This document shows, in pieces, positions 1 through 8,029 of a stretch of DNA of 64,000 nucleotides. The notes under the pieces were generated by a model. It was given only the letters and a program-made list of their open reading frames with translations. It searched no databases and was not told the DNA's origin. Source of the stretch: Bacillota bacterium (lineage in GTDB: Bacteria > Bacillota > Clostridia > DSM-8532); assembly GCA_023415825.1 (NCBI GenBank), contig JAEZJF010000025.1, positions 62,001 to 126,000 of the forward strand. The letters are read 5' to 3'. The position numbers and the translations under genes are program-made. Numbering within the stretch: the stretch's first letter is position 1; the number at the start of each line of letters is the position of its first letter.

Positions 1-307
1 GAATGTCTTCGCCCGAAAGCCCGATAAAATTGGCCCGAGCGATATCATCGGCCATTTCCAGAGCCATTTCGGCTTTCTTGCTGTCGTTGGCCTTGTAAAA
101 TTCCCTTATAACCCCCGAATCACTATCATCCAGTGAAAAGGAACCGATGATTTCATCCACCGCATCTACCAGCTCAGCATATTCCTCACAGGTCTCAAGC
201 TTCACAGCAATATCTTCCTCAGCACAACCGGAAAATGAAAAAGTCATTGATACAATCATTATAAGAGCAATTACTTTTGAATAAATGGTGTTGATAGATT
301 GCTTCAT
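1..307 (-). CDS. Putative lipoprotein, 3' part cut by window edge
   Basis: The reading frame runs leftward from an ATG at 305-307 and is still open at base 1, so only the first 102 residues are seen. The N-terminus is a short basic stretch followed by a hydrophobic segment and a lipobox-like FSGC (Cys28), which predicts export and lipid attachment. The mature part is acidic and Ala/Glu-rich with no motif I recognise. It is divergent from the radical SAM operon to its right. Its function is unknown. Confidence 0.6.
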   Translation of the reverse strand, partial: MKQSINTIYSKVIALIMIVSMTFSFSGCAEEDIAVKLETCEEYAELVDAVDEIIGSFSLDDSDSGVIREFYKANDSKKAEMALEMADDIARANFIGLSGEDI

Positions 308-478
308 ATAAATAGCCACCTCAGCATCAATTTATTGGGTATTGATTCCATTATAATAAATGAATAGATGTGAAAGCAAGTAATCCCAGCGGTCGTCTAT
401 TTACTCATTTATAGTGGCATAAATTTAAAACACTCTCTTTATTTATTTCTAGTTCTGGAATCATTAAGTAATTTCAAA

Positions 479-507
479 TTGAGACTTCGTAAATCTTCAT
501 TTATAAT
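479..507 (+). promoter_or_regulatory. Sigma-A promoter of the radical SAM operon
   Basis: TTGAGA (479-484) and a perfect TATAAT (502-507) are separated by exactly 17 bases. The expected transcript start lies near 514, and a strong RBS (GAGGAGGGG, about 521-529) precedes the ATG at 540. The rest of 308-478 is AT-rich, with nothing else I can identify. Confidence 0.75.
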
Positions 508-539
508 AGAATTAATTCTTTGAGGAGGGGTATAGACGG

Positions 540-1922
540 ATGATTTTATTTAAAAGCCTTGAAAGAAAAAAGAAAGCTTGGCGGGACGGAGTTGCTCACG
601 TTACTCTTGACCCTAATGGACCGGGTGTCGCCAGATTACACTTGATTCCTCCAAAACCTTCTTTTTTTAATGATCCTCCCAGCCTTCTTGTTATCAATGG
701 TACTTGGTTCCTGCCTGTAGGCCCCTCATGGGCAACCATCCTGATAGTGTTTTTTGAAGAACTGCAGCAGTGCTGCAAGGATAAGCATGAAATAAGTCCT
801 GAAGAAATTAAACAGATAGAAGCGGCTGTAGCCGAAAAGGTTCATTATTTTTATCCTTCGGCAAAGGCTCAACTCATTCTTGAGGATTTGGATGAAATCA
901 TCACCCTGGCTGTAAATATTGCAACAGGAAAGGATATTCCCGAGGAGACCATGAAGGGTGTAAGTATTGAAAAATACAGTAAGCTCATGACGGCTCCTCA
1001 CCGCATGGATCTGATTGTCGCCCCCATGTCCGTCAACAGTAAAAGGGTCTGTCCCTTGGAATGCTCATGCTGCTATGCCGATGCGCATGAGATGATGGAT
1101 ATCGATCAACCCTTACCAACCGAAGACTGGAAAAATATCATAGACCGTTGCCGGGAAGAGAGAATTCCCATGCTAACCTTTACAGGGGGAGAGCCCCTGA
1201 CCAGGCCGGATATTGTTGAGCTTGTTGCGCATGCCTCCTGGTTTGTAACGCGTTTGAACACCAATGCCTTTCATCTGACTGAAGAGATGGCAGAAGCCTT
1301 ACATAATGCCAGCCTTGACGGAATTCAAATCACCCTCTATTCCAGCGATCCAACCATTCATGACGATCTGGTCGGAAGACCCGGCGCCTGGGATAAAACG
1401 GTGACCGGCATCAAAAATGCTTTGAAGGCTGGGCTTAGCGTCAGCATTAATACCCCGCTGGTGGAAAGAAACAGGGATTACGCTTCAACCCTTAGGTTTG
1501 CACATTCCTTGGGTATTCATTGCGTGGGCTGTTCAAGCCTTATCCCTACGGGTGGAGCCCAGGAACAGATCGCAACGGGAAAGGCGCTGTCACCCGAAGA
1601 ATTAAAAAATATACTGAAAGAAGCCGTGACCCTTTGTAAAGAACTGGAGATGGAAATCTCCTTTACCTCTCCGGGCTGGTTGGAATCCCAAGAAATTCTT
1701 GATCTCGGGCTTCCCAGTGCTCCTGTATGCGGAGCCTGTCTCTCCAACATGGCCATAGCGCCTAACGGACAGGTTGTACCCTGCCAAAGCTGGCTCAACG
1801 GCCTGGCCTTGGGAGATATGAGAACAACCTCCTGGAAGAATATATGGAACCACCCTGAATGTAAAAAAATACGCAGCAATTCAGCAGGAAAGCCTCAATG
1901 TGCTTTAAAGGAGGTTAAATGA
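540..1922 (+). CDS. Radical SAM/SPASM-type maturase-like enzyme
   Basis: This 460-residue protein carries the radical SAM cluster motif CX3CX2C at Cys171, Cys175 and Cys178, followed by the glycine-rich FTGGEPL motif. The C-terminal part has a SPASM-like cysteine set (Cys397, Cys400, Cys415 in a PCQSW context, and a late Cys). SPASM enzymes usually bind extra Fe-S clusters and modify peptides or proteins. The first 165 residues are an N-terminal extension without recognisable motifs. The next gene overlaps its stop codon, so the two are translationally coupled. That gene encodes a protein with a Cys-Ala repeat tail, which is the obvious candidate substrate (inference). A cofactor-maturation role remains possible. 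Confidence 0.8.
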   Translation: MILFKSLERKKKAWRDGVAHVTLDPNGPGVARLHLIPPKPSFFNDPPSLLVINGTWFLPVGPSWATILIVFFEELQQCCKDKHEISPEEIKQIEAAVAEKVHYFYPSAKAQLILEDLDEIITLAVNIATGKDIPEETMKGVSIEKYSKLMTAPHRMDLIVAPMSVNSKRVCPLECSCCYADAHEMMDIDQPLPTEDWKNIIDRCREERIPMLTFTGGEPLTRPDIVELVAHASWFVTRLNTNAFHLTEEMAEALHNASLDGIQITLYSSDPTIHDDLVGRPGAWDKTVTGIKNALKAGLSVSINTPLVERNRDYASTLRFAHSLGIHCVGCSSLIPTGGAQEQIATGKALSPEELKNILKEAVTLCKELEMEISFTSPGWLESQEILDLGLPSAPVCGACLSNMAIAPNGQVVPCQSWLNGLALGDMRTTSWKNIWNHPECKKIRSNSAGKPQCALKEVK

Positions 1923-3100
1923 TGAAAATTAAAAGATTGCTTGTTTTGGCTTTGATGATCTGCCTGTTCTGTTCAAGCGGATTCTTGTCTTTCGGTATTG
2001 CTCCCGACATCATACATGAAATGGTCGTTACTATTACCCCTCAGGATGACGGCTATCTCAACCTACACTATTCCCTGGATTATGAAGCTGCAACCGATTT
2101 CCCTTCCGATATACAGTACCTTGAGGTCGGAGTACCCAACACTGATTTCACATTATTGGAGTATTCCCCCTCCTCCTTGATTAAAGAAGCCTATGAGAAA
2201 AAACAAAACGGCTCGTTCGTTCATTTAGGTTTTGTTGAGCTGCCTAAAGCTGGAGACCGCTTTACTTTGGAATTCACGGTCCGGCAGGGCTCCATGTACA
2301 ATAAGTCCGGACAGGGCGATATGTCTTTTCAGTTTGTTCCTGGATGGTTTGATTTTGCAGTAATCGAGGTGCTCCAAGTCATTGTTGAAACCAATGGTCT
2401 ATCAAATGTGGTAGTAATGCCAGAACCTGATGTATGGGCGGATTCAAAAGCTATTTGGATTACAAAAAATTTGGACACCAATGAGAAAGCTGAAAAAATA
2501 TCTGTACTGAGCAGTAACCCATCCGCAAGCAAAGATACAACGAATAGTAATTCAGATTATAATACTCATACACCTTATTCATCAAATAACCATAGCAATA
2601 ACGTCGGTAATCGTACAGGCTCAGCCGCCAATGGTATCGGAGTTTTAATAGCTATCTTTATCATGCTGTCTTTTTTCTCTGCAGCCGTTAGAACCGGCAG
2701 AAGAAACAGATATGGTGCCGGTCGGTATGGGGGTGGTTATTGGGGCAGTCCTCCTCCCCGCAGCTTTTTCTGGGGCCCTCCTGGTGGAGGCGGGTTTCAT
2801 GGTCACGGAAGACCCGGTGGGTTCCATGGTGGTGGCGGTTTCTTCGGTGGCGGATTTGGAGGCGGCGGCAGACCCAGTGGTGGATTTGGCGGCGGCAGCA
2901 GACCCAGTGGTGGATTTGGAGGTGGCAGCAGCAGGCCAAGTGGTGGCGGGAGCAGCAGACCCAGCAGCAGCGGTGGTGGCGGCGGTGCCCGCAGTTGTGC
3001 CTGCGCCTGTGCCTGTGCCGGCGGTGGCCGTGTAGGTTGCTCTGAAAGAGGATATCAGGTTTTGCATTGGTTAATTAAAAATAAGAAAAAATGCTGCTAA
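1922..3100 (+). CDS. Membrane protein with Gly-rich, CACACACA-repeat C-terminal tail
   Basis: Two ATGs overlap the upstream stop. The one at 1922 lies 7 bases after AAAGGAGG (1907-1914) and fits better than 1919. The protein has a signal peptide, an extracytoplasmic domain of about 170 residues, a polar Ser/Asn linker, one membrane segment near residues 240-255, and a long region of Gly, Ser, Arg, Pro and Phe (GGGFGGG and SRPSGG repeats). The tail has Cys alternating with Ala (Cys at 360, 362, 364 and 366 counted from 1919), then GGGRVGC (Cys374), and ends in Cys-Cys. If the membrane segment is an ordinary TM, the Cys tail faces the cytoplasm, where the radical SAM enzyme would act. I do not recognise the family, and the modification is inferred from neighbourhood only. 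Confidence 0.7.
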   Translation: MKIKRLLVLALMICLFCSSGFLSFGIAPDIIHEMVVTITPQDDGYLNLHYSLDYEAATDFPSDIQYLEVGVPNTDFTLLEYSPSSLIKEAYEKKQNGSFVHLGFVELPKAGDRFTLEFTVRQGSMYNKSGQGDMSFQFVPGWFDFAVIEVLQVIVETNGLSNVVVMPEPDVWADSKAIWITKNLDTNEKAEKISVLSSNPSASKDTTNSNSDYNTHTPYSSNNHSNNVGNRTGSAANGIGVLIAIFIMLSFFSAAVRTGRRNRYGAGRYGGGYWGSPPPRSFFWGPPGGGGFHGHGRPGGFHGGGGFFGGGFGGGGRPSGGFGGGSRPSGGFGGGSSRPSGGGSSRPSSSGGGGGARSCACACACAGGGRVGCSERGYQVLHWLIKNKKKCC

Positions 3101-3113
3101 CATGCTTAGCAAA

Positions 3114-3155
3114 CAAACAGCGAGTTATTTCTTGAGGGAAATAACTCGCTGTTTG
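3114..3155. terminator. Bidirectional terminator between convergent genes
   Basis: An 18-bp perfect inverted repeat (arms 3114-3131 and 3138-3155) encloses a 6-base TTGAGG loop. It sits between the ends of two convergent genes. T-rich sequence follows on each side but no long uninterrupted T tract. Confidence 0.75.
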
Positions 3156-3185
3156 CTTTAATGTTCTATTATCTCTGTCTTATTT

Positions 3186-3752
3186 TCACTTTCCATTAAT
3201 TGATAGGGTTTCCAATTCAGGAGTGCCATCTTTACCATTATAGGATATGAGATATTCTCCCTTCCCTTCAGAACTCGAGACAACAATTTTGTAAAACGGC
3301 GGTCCTTCAGGCCTTATAGCTGTTAAAAAAAGGCCATAACCATCCTCCGTGCTGTCCACCTTATAGGCTGTCCCGGTCTCGATAAGCTCCTCATTATCCC
3401 ATGTGATATTCTTTATTTCGATTGTTACCCCGTTATGTACAGGTAATAGCAAAAGAGTCTCACTTTCATCATCAAACTTTAGGGTTGTTAATTGAGGTAC
3501 TTTTTTAAGGGTTTCTTCATCGGGAAAGTTCTTAATGACCGCTAAAGTCCCTTTTTCCTGATTTTCAAGCTTTAAGCTCTTAAGTGCACTGTTTTCCTCG
3601 TTATTCTGAGCACTATTAGTCGGGGTGCTACTATTTTTGGGGGGATTTGTGCTTGAGCATGATGAAAATAACAAGGTCATGAACATTACCATGATCAAAC
3701 ATGAGAATATAAGTTTACGTTTTTTCTTTATTATCTTCTTTTTCAACATCAT
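3186..3752 (-). CDS. Small lipoprotein of unknown function
   Basis: The 188-residue product starts with a very lysine-rich segment, then a hydrophobic stretch and the lipobox LFSSC near residue 32. A Ser/Asn/Pro-rich spacer follows. The mature part is about 130 residues, probably beta-rich, with no motif I know. GGAGG precedes the ATG. It reads toward the radical SAM operon and ends next to the shared terminator. Its promoter side borders the hairpin-repeat block. Confidence 0.65.
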   Translation of the reverse strand: MMLKKKIIKKKRKLIFSCLIMVMFMTLLFSSCSSTNPPKNSSTPTNSAQNNEENSALKSLKLENQEKGTLAVIKNFPDEETLKKVPQLTTLKFDDESETLLLLPVHNGVTIEIKNITWDNEELIETGTAYKVDSTEDGYGLFLTAIRPEGPPFYKIVVSSSEGKGEYLISYNGKDGTPELETLSINGK

Positions 3753-3847
3753 TTACCTCCAGGTCGAATATTAATAGTCGCTTAATTAGACGATCTATTA
3801 GGATTGTGGTTCATTTTCTTCACATCATTTCACAAGCTGATCAGCTT

Positions 3848-3980
3848 CTTATTGCGCAGCAACAAGCTTTGTGCTACCCGTTTCACATACTTCGCTTATT
3901 GCGTAGCAACAAGGTTCCGGGGTACACGCTCGAAATTTTAATTTCGCTAGCGGGTCAGGTCCTTATTGCGCAGCAACAAG
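3848..3980. repeat. Three copies of a 19-bp hairpin repeat
   Basis: CTTATTGCGCAGCAACAAG occurs at 3848-3866 and 3962-3980, with a one-base variant at 3895-3913. Spacings are 47 and 67 bases. Each copy is an 8-bp hairpin. In minus-strand RNA the single mismatch becomes a G-U pair, which matches the direction of both flanking genes. The copies alternate with the larger hairpin repeat described separately. The spacing is too irregular and the copies too few for a CRISPR array. Confidence 0.75.
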
Positions 3981-4076
3981 GGCTGGTCGTCTGCTCCGCA
4001 GACTGCTCGCCTAAGCATCCCAGTTCTGGGGCACCCGCTCGAAATCTTTGATTTCGCTAGCGGGTCAGGTCCTTAT
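3914..4076. repeat. Two copies of a ~55-bp hairpin repeat, one forming the 3' end of the response-regulator gene
   Basis: Copy A (about 3914-3966) and copy B (about 4024-4076) share an identical 26-bp right side (3941-3966 and 4051-4076). Their left sides match at about 20 of 23 bases. Copy B folds as ACCCGCT + CGAAATC, loop TTT, GATTTCG, a 2-base bulge (CT), then AGCGGGT. The stop codon (4057-4059) and last codons of the leftward response-regulator gene lie inside copy B. A relative with the same arms and the same 2-base bulge lies at 52011-52043. Confidence 0.75.
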
Positions 4077-4683
4077 AATAAAAAATTGCAAGCTGTGTTC
4101 GGTCTCTTAAGCTAAGCTTCTCAAGGATAACGCTAATATAATTTCTTACAGTGCCTTCACTTAAAAACAGCTTCTCTGATATTTCCTTATTGGATAGGCC
4201 CTCGGCCACCTGTGAAACAATCTCAAGCTCTTTCTCACTTAAGTTAAAGCTGTGAAGGGTTGTTTTGCCGCTGTCACCCAAAAGTTGCGGTATCTTTGTA
4301 ATGATTTCATCCCCAAATACCCTCTGTCCCATGTAAACTGCTTTTATGGAAGGTACAATACTTCCAAAATTTTGTTTTAAGATATAACCTTTGGCTCCGA
4401 TTTGGAAGGCCCGGGCAATATACTCATCGTCTGAAAAGGTTGTTAAGAACAGGATTTTAGCCATTTTATCCTGACTTAGTATTATCTCCGCAGCGTCAAT
4501 ACCCGTCATGCTATCCATTCTGATGTCCATGAGCAAAATATCGGGCTTTAATGCTTGATAGAACTCAACGGCCTGCTGGCCAGATGCTCCGGTTTCCACC
4601 ACTTCTATTTCTGTATCTGCTTCCAAAATTGTTTTTAATGAAGCAGATACCAGCCTGTCATCATCTACAATCAATACTTTCAT
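4057..4683 (-). CDS. NarL/LuxR-type response regulator
   Basis: The 208-residue protein has a receiver domain (acidic pocket VDDD near residue 7, phospho-acceptor Asp53 in LLMDIRM) and a LuxR-type helix-turn-helix at about residues 143-200 (LSEKELEIV, SNKEISEKLFLSEGTVRNY). It overlaps the upstream kinase gene by 4 bases. It probably controls the divergent ABC-exporter operon, because two dyad sites lie in the shared intergenic region. The last five residues (KDLTR) and the stop codon come from a hairpin repeat, so the native C-terminus may have been replaced. Confidence 0.9.
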   Translation of the reverse strand: MKVLIVDDDRLVSASLKTILEADTEIEVVETGASGQQAVEFYQALKPDILLMDIRMDSMTGIDAAEIILSQDKMAKILFLTTFSDDEYIARAFQIGAKGYILKQNFGSIVPSIKAVYMGQRVFGDEIITKIPQLLGDSGKTTLHSFNLSEKELEIVSQVAEGLSNKEISEKLFLSEGTVRNYISVILEKLSLRDRTQLAIFYYKDLTR

Positions 4684-5762
4684 GCAATTGCCGCCTCCTT
4701 CGGAATTGAAATAAAGATTTCAAAACCTTTTTCAGTACTGATATTCATATTTCCGTTAAGGGAATGGACCCGATCAAACATATTTCTGAGGCCCAGGCCA
4801 TTGTCCATGGTGTAGCTTTTAACGATGCCGTTGTCTCTTATAATGAGCTGATAAAGCGCCGGATGTTCTCGAAATGAGATAGCTGCATGATTAGCGTTGG
4901 AATGCTTCATCATATTGGCCAAAGCCTCTTTTGTGATGGAAACAAACGCATATTTCAGCTTCTGAGGCGGATTACTGCTGATATTATAGTCATAGGACAC
5001 TTCACAAAAGGTAAATTCCTTTACCAGTGCCTGGACTTGAGCATCAAGATCAATGGATTCATCATACAGGTTATGCACGCTACTCCGTATACTATTCATA
5101 GCATGAGTCAATGTATCACTGAGAGTCTCCAAATGCTCCTTAACTTTTTCATCCTGATTTATTGTCAAAAGCGCTCCCGACTGTAAAATAGCACTTGACA
5201 GCAAATGCCCCACATTGTCATGAATTTCCCGGGCTATACGATTCCGCTCATTTATGGTGGCCAGGTTTAGCTCATTATCCTGTTTTTCAATTAAGTCGCT
5301 GTTCTGCTTCTTTAATTGAATGGACATTTCTCTTGTAGTATCATTTAGCACATTATATCGGGATTGCTGCTTGATCTGCTGTTCGGCATGATACTTAATC
5401 AACAGGCAAAGCATGTACATCGTCAAAACCATTGAAAGGGTCTGGATAGAATAAGTCTGAGCTAAATTCAGCAGCGGGATAATGGCTAAAAGGCTTACAT
5501 TTTGATATTTATAAAAGTGTATGTCATAAGCTATCAAGGGCAAAAAGATAAACAAGCCGGGCTGTAGTCCTGACAGTATAATAAACCCCACTGCAATACC
5601 GGCTCTTAGCCTGTCATCCTCAAAATAACTTAAAAAACTGCTGCATATGATGGCAATGAGCACGGGTACAACGTTGATATTTACATCTCCCTGAAAAAGA
5701 TAGATGGACAAACAACTTATAAACAGTATGAATTTATCAGCAAGACCTGCAGATTTTAACAT
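4680..5762 (-). CDS. Sensor histidine kinase, HisKA_3 (NarX/DesK-like)
   Basis: The 360-residue protein has an N-terminal membrane domain of several helices (about residues 10-125) with almost no extracellular sequence, then a coiled linker. The HisKA_3 box has phospho-acceptor His181 in REIHDNVGH, and a GHKL-type ATPase domain carries DNG and GLGLRNM. The lack of an outer sensor domain fits kinases that sense membrane stress or take their signal from the transporter they regulate. It is co-transcribed with the response regulator, and its stop overlaps the regulator start (ATGA). Confidence 0.9.
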   Translation of the reverse strand: MLKSAGLADKFILFISCLSIYLFQGDVNINVVPVLIAIICSSFLSYFEDDRLRAGIAVGFIILSGLQPGLFIFLPLIAYDIHFYKYQNVSLLAIIPLLNLAQTYSIQTLSMVLTMYMLCLLIKYHAEQQIKQQSRYNVLNDTTREMSIQLKKQNSDLIEKQDNELNLATINERNRIAREIHDNVGHLLSSAILQSGALLTINQDEKVKEHLETLSDTLTHAMNSIRSSVHNLYDESIDLDAQVQALVKEFTFCEVSYDYNISSNPPQKLKYAFVSITKEALANMMKHSNANHAAISFREHPALYQLIIRDNGIVKSYTMDNGLGLRNMFDRVHSLNGNMNISTEKGFEIFISIPKEAAIA

Positions 5763-5834
5763 AACCCTCTATTCCCTATCATCGTTCTGGGTGATAATCA
5801 TTTTATCATTTCATTCCTGCGACTACAATGATAT

Positions 5835-5869
5835 ATGACAATTGTCATGTCTAGAAGTGATTCCAGACA
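5835..5869. promoter_or_regulatory. Two dyad sites between kinase and ABC operon
   Basis: A perfect 14-bp palindrome, ATGACAATTGTCAT (5835-5848), is directly followed by an imperfect 22-bp dyad (5848-5869) of the form TGTCT-A-GAA-GTGA-TTC-C-AGACA. Both lie in the divergent region. NarL-type regulators bind such dyads, so they are probable sites of the adjacent response regulator (inference). Confidence 0.45.
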
Positions 5870-5947
5870 CTTACAAGTAATACAAAGCCGGACTAAAATA
5901 ATGATAGAAACTGTCAATAGCAGTAAGCCTATATGGAGGTAATAGAA

Positions 5948-6880
5948 ATGATTATTGAGGTTAAGAATCTGGTCAAACGTTTTGGAGATCTAGTTGCTCT
6001 GGATCATCTTTCCTTTTCGGTAAAAGAAGGTGAAATATTCGGACTGCTGGGACCAAACGGTTCAGGAAAAACAACAGCCATCAATTGCATATTGTCATTA
6101 TTGCATTACGATAAGGGTGAAATTAAGGTTTTTGATCAGCCTATGACCCCGGATGCCTATAAAATCAAGCGTGATATTGGAATTGTCATGCAAAATGTTG
6201 CTGTCTATGAGGAATTGACCGTATATGAGAATATTGATTATTTCTGCGGACTTTATGTACAGGATAAAGCTTTAAAAAAGAACCTTGTAAATGACGCAAT
6301 AGATTTTGTCGGGCTCGGTGATTTTACCAAATTCTATCCTAAAAAGCTCAGTGGTGGCTTGCTGAGAAGATTGAACATCGCTTGCGGCATTGCGCACAAA
6401 CCCAAATTGATCATTTTGGATGAACCTACGGTTGCAGTAGATCCTCAGAGCCGAAACAAAATCCTGGAGGGAATTATTGATTTAAATAAGCAGGGTGCAA
6501 CCATCATCTATACCTCCCACTACATGGAGGAGGTTGAGCAGATCTGCAGCCGAATCATGATCCTAGATAAAGGCAGATCCATCGCGACCGGCTCCAAGGA
6601 CGAACTCAAGGCCATGATTACACTTGGTGAGAAAATCACGGTGGAGACCTACGGTTTGACAAATGAAAAGCTTTTAACATTAAGGAGCCTGCCCAATATT
6701 GTTTCTGCTGAATACAAGGATCATTTGCTTATAATCAAATCCAGCAAGGGCAAAAACAATCTGGAAATGGTTCTGGACTTTATTAAAAAAGAAGGCATCC
6801 AATTCGGTAAAATATATTCTGAACTACCTACCCTAAACGACGTCTTTCTGGAGATCACCGGAAAAGAATTAAGAGATTAA
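5948..6880 (+). CDS. ABC-2 exporter ATP-binding protein
   Basis: The start at 5948 is preferred over the upstream in-frame ATG at 5933, because GGAGGT (5935-5940) would then lie 7 bases ahead. The product has Walker A GPNGSGKTT (residues 35-43 from this start), the signature LSGGLLRR (Leu replaces the common Gln), Walker B LIILDEPTVAVDP and the switch His in TSHYMEE. It is typical of ATPases paired with ABC-2 permeases that export drugs, peptides or sodium. Two permease genes follow directly. Confidence 0.92.
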   Translation: MIIEVKNLVKRFGDLVALDHLSFSVKEGEIFGLLGPNGSGKTTAINCILSLLHYDKGEIKVFDQPMTPDAYKIKRDIGIVMQNVAVYEELTVYENIDYFCGLYVQDKALKKNLVNDAIDFVGLGDFTKFYPKKLSGGLLRRLNIACGIAHKPKLIILDEPTVAVDPQSRNKILEGIIDLNKQGATIIYTSHYMEEVEQICSRIMILDKGRSIATGSKDELKAMITLGEKITVETYGLTNEKLLTLRSLPNIVSAEYKDHLLIIKSSKGKNNLEMVLDFIKKEGIQFGKIYSELPTLNDVFLEITGKELRD

Positions 6881-6889
6881 GGGGGAATC

Positions 6890-8029
6890 ATGATGTTTGC
6901 TCATATCTTCACATACAGACTTAAATGTCTCCTGCGGAATCGGGAAATGGTATTCTGGACATTAATGTTTCCTCTGCTTCTGGCTACATTTTTCAACCTG
7001 TCCTTTTCCAATATAGCTAGCGCTGAAACCTTCCAGGCCATTGATGTGGCAGTAGTGGATGATACCCAATATCAAAAGGATACAGACTTCAAGTCGATTT
7101 TAGACGGTGTCTCAAACGGCGAGAACAGATTATTCAATCTAACTGTAGCTTCAAAAGATAAAGCCGATCAATTACTAAAGGATAATAAAATTTCGGGGTA
7201 TATTGTTGTCGGTTCACCAATCAAGCTTGTTGTCAATAAATCCGGCTTAAGCCAGACCATTATTAAGAGCTTTGTTGATGACTATAATCATACATCGGCT
7301 GCTGTCACTTCCATATTGGCCGAAGATCCCACCAGATATCAGGAGTTAATGAAGGATCTGGGGAACCGCCAGAAATACGTAAAAGAGGTCTCAGGTACAA
7401 GTGCCGAACCCAATAACATACTTGCCTATTTTTACGCATTGATAGCCATGTCATGCTTTTATGGAAGTCTATTGGGTAATCGGGAGGTCATGGAGATTCA
7501 GGCTAATATTTCGTCACTTGCCGCCCGGGTGAATATTGCCCCTGTCCATAAGCTGAAAACCTTTATTTACAGCAGCAGTGCAGCCCTATTGATTCATCTA
7601 GTTGAAATGCTGGCGCTGCTTGCCTATTTATTCTTTGCGCTAAAGGTCGATTTTGGATCCAGGATCGGATATATACTGCTTACAGTGCTTGTAGGTTCTG
7701 TTACGGGGCTGACCTTTGGTGCCTTTATAAGTGCCATTGTCAAAAAATCCGAGGGAGTTAAAATCGCTATCTTGATAACCTCAACCATGCTATGTTCCTT
7801 CCTGGCCGGTATGATGGTCCAGAATATGAAATATATCATTGCGCAAAAAGCACCTATCCTCTCATATCTAAACCCCATCAATTTGCTAACCGATGCCTTT
7901 TATTGCCTTTACTATTATGATACGCTGGGAAGATTCTTTACTAATATCGCAGCTCTTTGCGCCTTTATTCTTCTATTCTGCTCTGGGACTTATTTCATCA
8001 TAAGGAGGAGAAAATATGCAAGTCTTTAA
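6890..8029 (+). CDS. ABC-2 type permease
   Basis: The 379-residue membrane protein has one N-terminal helix, an extracytoplasmic domain of about 150 residues and five or six C-terminal helices, the usual ABC-2 exporter layout. AAGGGGG stands before an ATGATG start (6890 or 6893). It is 9 bases after the ATPase gene and overlaps the next permease gene by 14 bases. The two permeases probably form a heterodimer. The substrate cannot be told from the sequence. Confidence 0.85.
   Translation: MMFAHIFTYRLKCLLRNREMVFWTLMFPLLLATFFNLSFSNIASAETFQAIDVAVVDDTQYQKDTDFKSILDGVSNGENRLFNLTVASKDKADQLLKDNKISGYIVVGSPIKLVVNKSGLSQTIIKSFVDDYNHTSAAVTSILAEDPTRYQELMKDLGNRQKYVKEVSGTSAEPNNILAYFYALIAMSCFYGSLLGNREVMEIQANISSLAARVNIAPVHKLKTFIYSSSAALLIHLVEMLALLAYLFFALKVDFGSRIGYILLTVLVGSVTGLTFGAFISAIVKKSEGVKIAILITSTMLCSFLAGMMVQNMKYIIAQKAPILSYLNPINLLTDAFYCLYYYDTLGRFFTNIAALCAFILLFCSGTYFIIRRRKYASL

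Noticed and set aside
2645..3067. Long overlapping frames opposite the Gly-rich region
   Set aside because: They arise from GGN/NCC repeats of the real gene, lack ribosome binding sites and show only low-complexity Ala/Thr/Ser or Trp/Arg sequence.
3848..3980. CRISPR-like short repeats
   Set aside because: Only three copies with unequal spacing, spacers that contain another repeat family, and no cas genes in the window.
3806..4051. 81-codon open frame in the hairpin-repeat block
   Set aside because: It consists of the repeats themselves (LLIAQQQ translated twice), has no RBS and no family resemblance.
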